From Hyphomicrobium_A sp035517115 (GTDB taxonomy: Bacteria > Pseudomonadota > Alphaproteobacteria > Rhizobiales > Hyphomicrobiaceae), in NCBI GenBank assembly GCA_035517115.1, contig DATIZL010000175.1, forward strand, positions 1 to 8,534: a stretch of 8,534 nucleotides of DNA, given 5' to 3'. This document shows, in pieces, positions 5,965-8,534 of the stretch. The position numbers and the translations under genes were made by a program. Within the stretch, counting starts at the first letter, position 1. Each line of letters opens with the position of its first letter. Under the pieces are notes generated by a model. That model searched no databases, was not told where the DNA came from, and saw only the letters and a program-made list of their open reading frames with translations.

Positions 5965-6033
5965 ATAGGGCCGCCGGTAGGGCAATTGCCTCAAATAGCG
6001 GCAGTTCCATTCACCCTGCATGGGCGCGCTGCG

Positions 6034-6061
6034 CTGGCGTAAACCCTTGAAAGGGCATAAT
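6034..6061 (+). promoter_or_regulatory. Weak candidate promoter for the 47-residue peptide gene
   Basis: CATAAT at 6056-6061 matches five of six bases of the -10 consensus. A weak -35-like CTGGCG lies 16 nt upstream (6034-6039). This would start transcription about 30 nt before the ATG at 6098. A small dyad (CCCT TGAA AGGG) overlaps the spacer. Confidence 0.25.
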
Positions 6062-6097
6062 CTCACGGCACCTTCGCTGGCAAACGGAAGGTGCTCC

Positions 6098-6241
6098 ATG
6101 CGGCTATCCTGGCTTCTCGTCGCCGCCGCGGTCGCGATCGTCGCCATCTCGGCGCAAGCACGAGCGCGCGTGCAGACGCACATGCTGTGCTGGGAGCCGG
6201 ACATCGAGTTCCCCGTCCCCTGCGACGAGGACGACGACTGA
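6098..6241 (+). CDS. Exported two-cysteine acidic mini-protein (47 aa)
   Basis: ATG 6098 has a near-ideal ribosome site, GGAAGG, 6 nt upstream (6086-6091), which is the main reason to accept so short a gene. Residues 1-22 form a clear signal peptide (MRLSWLLVAAAVAIVAISAQA, likely cut after AQA or ARA). The mature peptide is only about 25 residues: an Arg-rich start, then THMLCWEPDIEFPVPC and a terminal run of five acidic residues (DEDDD). Two cysteines 11 residues apart could form a disulfide or, with His/Met and the acidic tail, bind a metal. The codon use agrees with neighbouring genes. It ends 15 nt before the stop of the convergent Extensin-like gene, leaving no room for a separate terminator. 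I do not recognise a named family; a small secreted structural or metal-binding peptide is possible. Confidence 0.72.
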   Translation: MRLSWLLVAAAVAIVAISAQARARVQTHMLCWEPDIEFPVPCDEDDD

Positions 6242-6256
6242 TCCTGATCTATCCGC

Positions 6257-6928
6257 TCATTTGCAGACCGTGTGCAGCCCGTCGGGCCCGCGCCGCGCCA
6301 GGTCGACATGCATGTGGTCCTGGTGGTTAGAGTCGTAGTCGGGGCTCAGCACGGTGGTGAAGCGCTCGCAGGCGCCATCGTGCACCGTGTGCAGGAAGGC
6401 GCGGTCGCGCAGGTCGCCGCGCCAGCCGTTCTTCACCGTGATGCGCGTGCCGTCGGAGAGGATGAAGGCGGAGACGTCGAGCGCATTCGCGTGGCCGTGC
6501 TCGGACAGCATGGCACCCGGCACGTTGTTCATCGGGCGGCAGGCGTACGACGCCGCGACCGTGATCTCGACCAAGGGGACGCCGTAGGTCTGCAGCGCAG
6601 CGGGCTCGATCACGTTCGCGATCCAGCGGTCGACCTGCGGGATCATGGGGCAGCGCAGGAGCGCGGTGGGCTTGAGGCTCACGCGGCCACCGTCGGCGGC
6701 CGCCATCTCGAAGGGCTGCTCGGCGCCGCAGACGCTCGGGCCGCCGAGTGCGGAGCGGGTCCGGATGAAGGCCGTCTCGTGCACCGTGCCGGAGGCGAGG
6801 CACGCACGCTCCTCCACCGCGCGCCAGGGCTCGTCCTTGGCGATGAAGTCCTCGCCGCCCGTGCAGGCCGCGAGCATCAGGCCGGGGCCGAGAAGGCCAA
6901 GGATTACGCGGGACTTAGGGGGCGGCAT
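6257..6928 (-). CDS. Extensin-like_C family lipoprotein, putative metallopeptidase fold
   Basis: The protein has 223 residues. The N-terminus has a lipoprotein signal with lipobox LAAC (C22), so it should be anchored to a membrane on the periplasmic side. Residues ~36-222 match the Extensin-like C-terminal domain (PF06904): an early RACLASG, later LRCPMIPQVDRWI, ITVAASYACRPMNN, the SEHGHANALDV motif (142-152) and DHMHVDL (204-210). Serine-x-His followed by Ala-x-Asp, then His-x-His, resembles the zinc ligand set of LAS-type (MepA/VanY-like) peptidases, with H144, D151 and H205 or H207 the likely metal ligands, so action on peptidoglycan peptides is a reasonable inference. Cysteines at 43, 67, 93, 130, 187 and 222 suggest disulfides. 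ATG 6928 has no strong Shine-Dalgarno, but the complete lipoprotein signal supports it. Confidence 0.88.
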   Translation of the reverse strand: MPPPKSRVILGLLGPGLMLAACTGGEDFIAKDEPWRAVEERACLASGTVHETAFIRTRSALGGPSVCGAEQPFEMAAADGGRVSLKPTALLRCPMIPQVDRWIANVIEPAALQTYGVPLVEITVAASYACRPMNNVPGAMLSEHGHANALDVSAFILSDGTRITVKNGWRGDLRDRAFLHTVHDGACERFTTVLSPDYDSNHQDHMHVDLARRGPDGLHTVCK

Positions 6929-6963
6929 GGGATGGGAACGCTACTCGCGCTAACCCTAATTTC

Positions 6964-6973
6964 GGATTAATCC
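6964..6973. promoter_or_regulatory. Palindrome upstream of the Extensin-like gene
   Basis: GGATTAATCC is a perfect 10-bp palindrome 36-45 bp upstream of the start at 6928, inside a small AT-rich patch. Distance and symmetry fit an operator or a promoter-overlapping site for the minus-strand gene. No partner protein is indicated. Confidence 0.22.
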
Positions 6974-7331
6974 ATGTCTTCCCCGGCCCTCAGGAGAGCA
7001 GCGTTTTCCGGCTGATTTGCGGCCCCCGCACGTTCACTTGAAGGCGGCCGCAATCGGTGCGCCGGCTGACTTATCCACAGCCAGAATGTCGCGACGTTTA
7101 CGAATTTCATATTGCGTTGCAGCGGCTCTGCTAGCTTTCGCTTGCCTGGAGCAACCCAGGTCTTGGGGGCTGTGACGTTTCTTGTTCCGCGTTCGAGCGT
7201 TGCGCGCCTTGAGGGTACTGCGTCTTGGCCCCGGCTTGTATCGCCGCGTGATCTCCTGACAACCCCGCGTTTGTCTTTCGAGATCTGCGGATGATCGCCG
7301 GGGCCTCGTATTTCCGGGAGCCGCGCCTCGC
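6974..7331. other. Low-coding intergenic stretch of lower GC
   Basis: About 360 bases hold no convincing gene, and by eye the 7080-7290 part is less GC-rich than its surroundings. A minus-strand frame runs 7432-7034, but its only ATG lies inside the hydrolase gene and the product is a very basic sequence without recognisable domains. On the plus strand, 7086-7175 could encode a 29-residue peptide with a signal-like hydrophobic stretch (VAAALLAFAC), but it lacks a ribosome site. A small stem (CCTGG 7145-7149 with CCAGG 7156-7160) is present. A remnant of a lost gene or an unrecognised small RNA cannot be excluded. Confidence 0.5.
7071..7079 (+). promoter_or_regulatory. Perfect DnaA-box 9-mer
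   Basis: TTATCCACA is an exact match to the strong DnaA box. It is a single copy here, with no second box, no AT-rich unwinding region and no replication gene nearby, so it is not evidence for an origin. It may be a chance match or an isolated DnaA binding site in this non-coding stretch. Confidence 0.4.
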
Positions 7332-8084
7332 TCAGGGCCGCGTCTTGAGAAACTCCAGCACCGCAGCCTTATACGCCTTGTCGCCGACCGTGCGCATGTG
7401 ATCGCGCCCCGGCACCGTGAACGCGCGCGCATTCGGCATGAGCGCTGCGAGCGCCGCGGGATCGCCGCCGATCACGTCGTCCTCGCCAACCGCGACGAGC
7501 ACCGGGCAGGTGAGACGCCCGAGCGCCTCCGCCGTGATCGGCGCACGCGCGGAGCGGATGCAGGCGGCGAGCGCCTTCAAGTCGCTCTTCGTCTGCTCGG
7601 CGAAGGCGCGGAAGGTGCGCGCGGTTTGGTTTTTCACCTCGTCGATGCTGCTCGCCTCGAGTGCGCGCGCGACCGGCCCGGTGCCGGCCACCCCGCGCAC
7701 CATGTTGATGCCGAGCCCAGCGAAGACGAGGCTCCTCACGCGCTCGGGATGCGCGATCGCCAAGAACGCGGAGATGCGCGCGCCCATGGAGTAGCCCATG
7801 ACGTCGGCGCGGGCGATCCGCAAGTGGTCGAGCAGGCGGTGAGCATCCTCCGCCATCAGCGGCGCGCCGTAGTCCTTCAGGTCGTAGAGCTTGGCGCTTT
7901 GGCCGTGGCCGCGGTTGTCGTAGGCGATGACGCGGAAGCCGGCTTCGGTCAGCATTTTGACCCAGCCGGGGCCCACCCAGTTGGTGGCCACGTTCGACGC
8001 AAACCCGTGGATGAGCAGCACCGGGTCGCCCGCGCCCTCGTCGATGAAGGCGATCTCCACGCCGTCGGATTTGAAGGTGTGCAC
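7332..8084 (-). CDS. Alpha/beta-fold hydrolase
   Basis: The protein has 250 residues, a usual size for single-domain alpha/beta hydrolases. In order: the oxyanion-hole strand and HG motif (PVLLIHGFAS, 21-30), the loop strand YDNRGHGQS (55-63), the nucleophile elbow GYSMG (97-101, Ser99), a short cap region (~125-185, helical, EASSIDEVKNQTARTFRAF), the acid strand VLVAVGEDD (Asp203) and the catalytic histidine GRDHM (His229). The triad is therefore complete. There is no signal peptide, so it is cytoplasmic. The start is GTG 8084 with AGGGG about 5 nt upstream; the first ATG is far inside the domain. It is most similar in style to the broad abhydrolase_1 / enol-lactonase-like group, but the substrate cannot be told from sequence. 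It is divergent from the zf-CHCC gene with a 116-bp shared upstream region. Confidence 0.92.
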   Translation of the reverse strand: MHTFKSDGVEIAFIDEGAGDPVLLIHGFASNVATNWVGPGWVKMLTEAGFRVIAYDNRGHGQSAKLYDLKDYGAPLMAEDAHRLLDHLRIARADVMGYSMGARISAFLAIAHPERVRSLVFAGLGINMVRGVAGTGPVARALEASSIDEVKNQTARTFRAFAEQTKSDLKALAACIRSARAPITAEALGRLTCPVLVAVGEDDVIGGDPAALAALMPNARAFTVPGRDHMRTVGDKAYKAAVLEFLKTRP

Positions 8085-8200
8085 GTCGCCCCTCTCGCTC
8101 GCTGCAACGGCGCCGCAACCCCTATCATTTCGGGACCGGCGCCGCTATGGTCGGGCTTCGTCTGCGTGCCGGCAAACCGATGCGATAGGGCCAGATTGCG

Positions 8201-8452
8201 ATGACCGCGACCGTCGTCCCCCACCTCGCCAACGACCAGGGCGTGGAGAAGATTTTCATCGGCGTGCGCGAGTTGAACTGCATGGGCGCGCGGCCGCCCT
8301 TCGATCACCCGCACGTCTATCTCGACATGGGCGACGATGGGCAGATCCTCTGCCCCTATTGCTCGACGCTCTACATCTACGACCCGCGGCTCGAGGCGGG
8401 AGAGAGCGACCCCTCGGGCTGCCTCGTGTCGCTCGCCGGGGAGCTCACCTGA
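8201..8452 (+). CDS. zf-CHCC zinc-finger protein, NDUFS6-like complex I accessory subunit
   Basis: The protein has 83 residues. The zinc site is read as C27 (RELNC), H36 (DHPHVYLDMG), C51 and C54 (CPYC), the C-H-C-C order of zf-CHCC (PF10276). The segment from DHPHVYLDM to CPYCSTLYIYD corresponds to GHPKVYINLD ... CGYC of the mitochondrial 13-kDa subunit NDUFS6. In alphaproteobacteria, homologues of this subunit have been found with respiratory complex I (established for Paracoccus), where they help assemble or stabilise the peripheral arm near the N-module. So a complex I accessory role is likely here, though no nuo genes are in the window. ATG 8201 has a weak AGGG about 11 nt upstream. The C-terminus (PSGCLVSLAGELT) has an extra cysteine outside the zinc site. 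Confidence 0.9.
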   Translation: MTATVVPHLANDQGVEKIFIGVRELNCMGARPPFDHPHVYLDMGDDGQILCPYCSTLYIYDPRLEAGESDPSGCLVSLAGELT

Positions 8453-8477
8453 CGCGCGGCTCTCGCCGCCTCCACCC

Positions 8478-8534
8478 ATGACCGCGCAGCAATCTTTGGC
8501 AATGGCGAACGAGACCGCAGAAGCGGCGCTCGCG
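8478..8534 (+). CDS. Start of an unidentified gene, cut by the right edge
   Basis: From ATG 8478 a frame runs open for 19 codons to the edge (MTAQQSLAMANETAEAALA). A second in-frame ATG at 8502 could be the real start. It lies 25 nt after the zf-CHCC stop on the same strand, so it may belong to the same transcript. There is no clear Shine-Dalgarno for either ATG, and too little protein is visible to name it. Confidence 0.35.
   Translation, partial: MTAQQSLAMANETAEAALA

Noticed and set aside
5981..5990. Perfect palindrome GGCAATTGCC between the exported hypothetical and the mini-protein
   Set aside because: Only 10 bp, not extended by flanks and not at a promoter-like distance from a start.
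5287..6309. 340-residue minus-strand frame covering the exported hypothetical and the mini-protein
   Set aside because: The plus-strand genes here have signal peptides, ribosome sites and normal codon use; this frame is low-complexity and has no family features.
7034..7432. Minus-strand 132-residue basic frame past the hydrolase end
   Set aside because: Its only ATG is inside the hydrolase, it overlaps that gene by ~100 bp, and no domain or ribosome site supports it; kept only as a note in the intergenic entry.
8120..8190. CCCTATC ... GATAGGG inverted heptamers between hydrolase and zf-CHCC genes
   Set aside because: Seven bases separated by 57 nt; likely chance.

Overview
The window looks like chromosome of a high-GC alphaproteobacterium, most likely of the order Hyphomicrobiales (Rhizobiales). 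The case rests on strong G/C bias at third codon positions, a DUF2852-type membrane protein, a zf-CHCC (NDUFS6-like) zinc-finger protein, an Extensin-like_C lipoprotein, and REP-like palindromic repeats of kinds familiar from this group. There are no rRNA or tRNA genes, CRISPR arrays, transposase or phage genes.

Layout. Positions 1-2064 hold the 3' part of a fused HyuA-HyuB ATP-dependent 5-oxoprolinase/hydantoinase, cut by the left edge. Next are an exported pentapeptide-repeat protein (2196-3041, +), a REP-like doublet between convergent genes (3074-3204), two paralogous DUF2852-type membrane proteins on the minus strand (3279-3653 and 3731-4162) and a TetR-family regulator with a WHG ligand domain (4333-4974, -). 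The TetR gene diverges from a 67-residue conserved-looking hypothetical and a 195-residue exported hypothetical (5153-5964, +). A 47-residue exported peptide with two cysteines (6098-6241, +) then converges on an Extensin-like_C lipoprotein (6257-6928, -). A lower-GC stretch of about 400 bases without a convincing gene follows and carries a perfect DnaA-box 9-mer. The window ends with an alpha/beta hydrolase (7332-8084, -), a divergent zf-CHCC protein (8201-8452, +) and probably the first 19 codons of another gene at the right edge.

The most unusual feature is inside the oxoprolinase gene. Two copies of one roughly 100-bp element built of two hairpin arms, in opposite orientations, plus a third different palindrome, lie within the coding frame without a stop or frameshift. 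They add about 40 residues near the HyuA C-terminus and about 50 residues in a HyuB loop. The element arms match almost base for base (39/39 and 43/45) while the middle differs, and the length difference is exactly one codon. This resembles protein-coding palindromic elements such as the Rickettsia RPEs, here in a GC-rich alphaproteobacterium and with several copies in one enzyme.

The genes do not form one pathway. Plausible units are the 67-residue/195-residue pair (20-nt gap) and the two DUF2852 paralogues. The rest look like independently transcribed housekeeping or envelope genes. I see no convincing defence, secretion or biosynthetic system.
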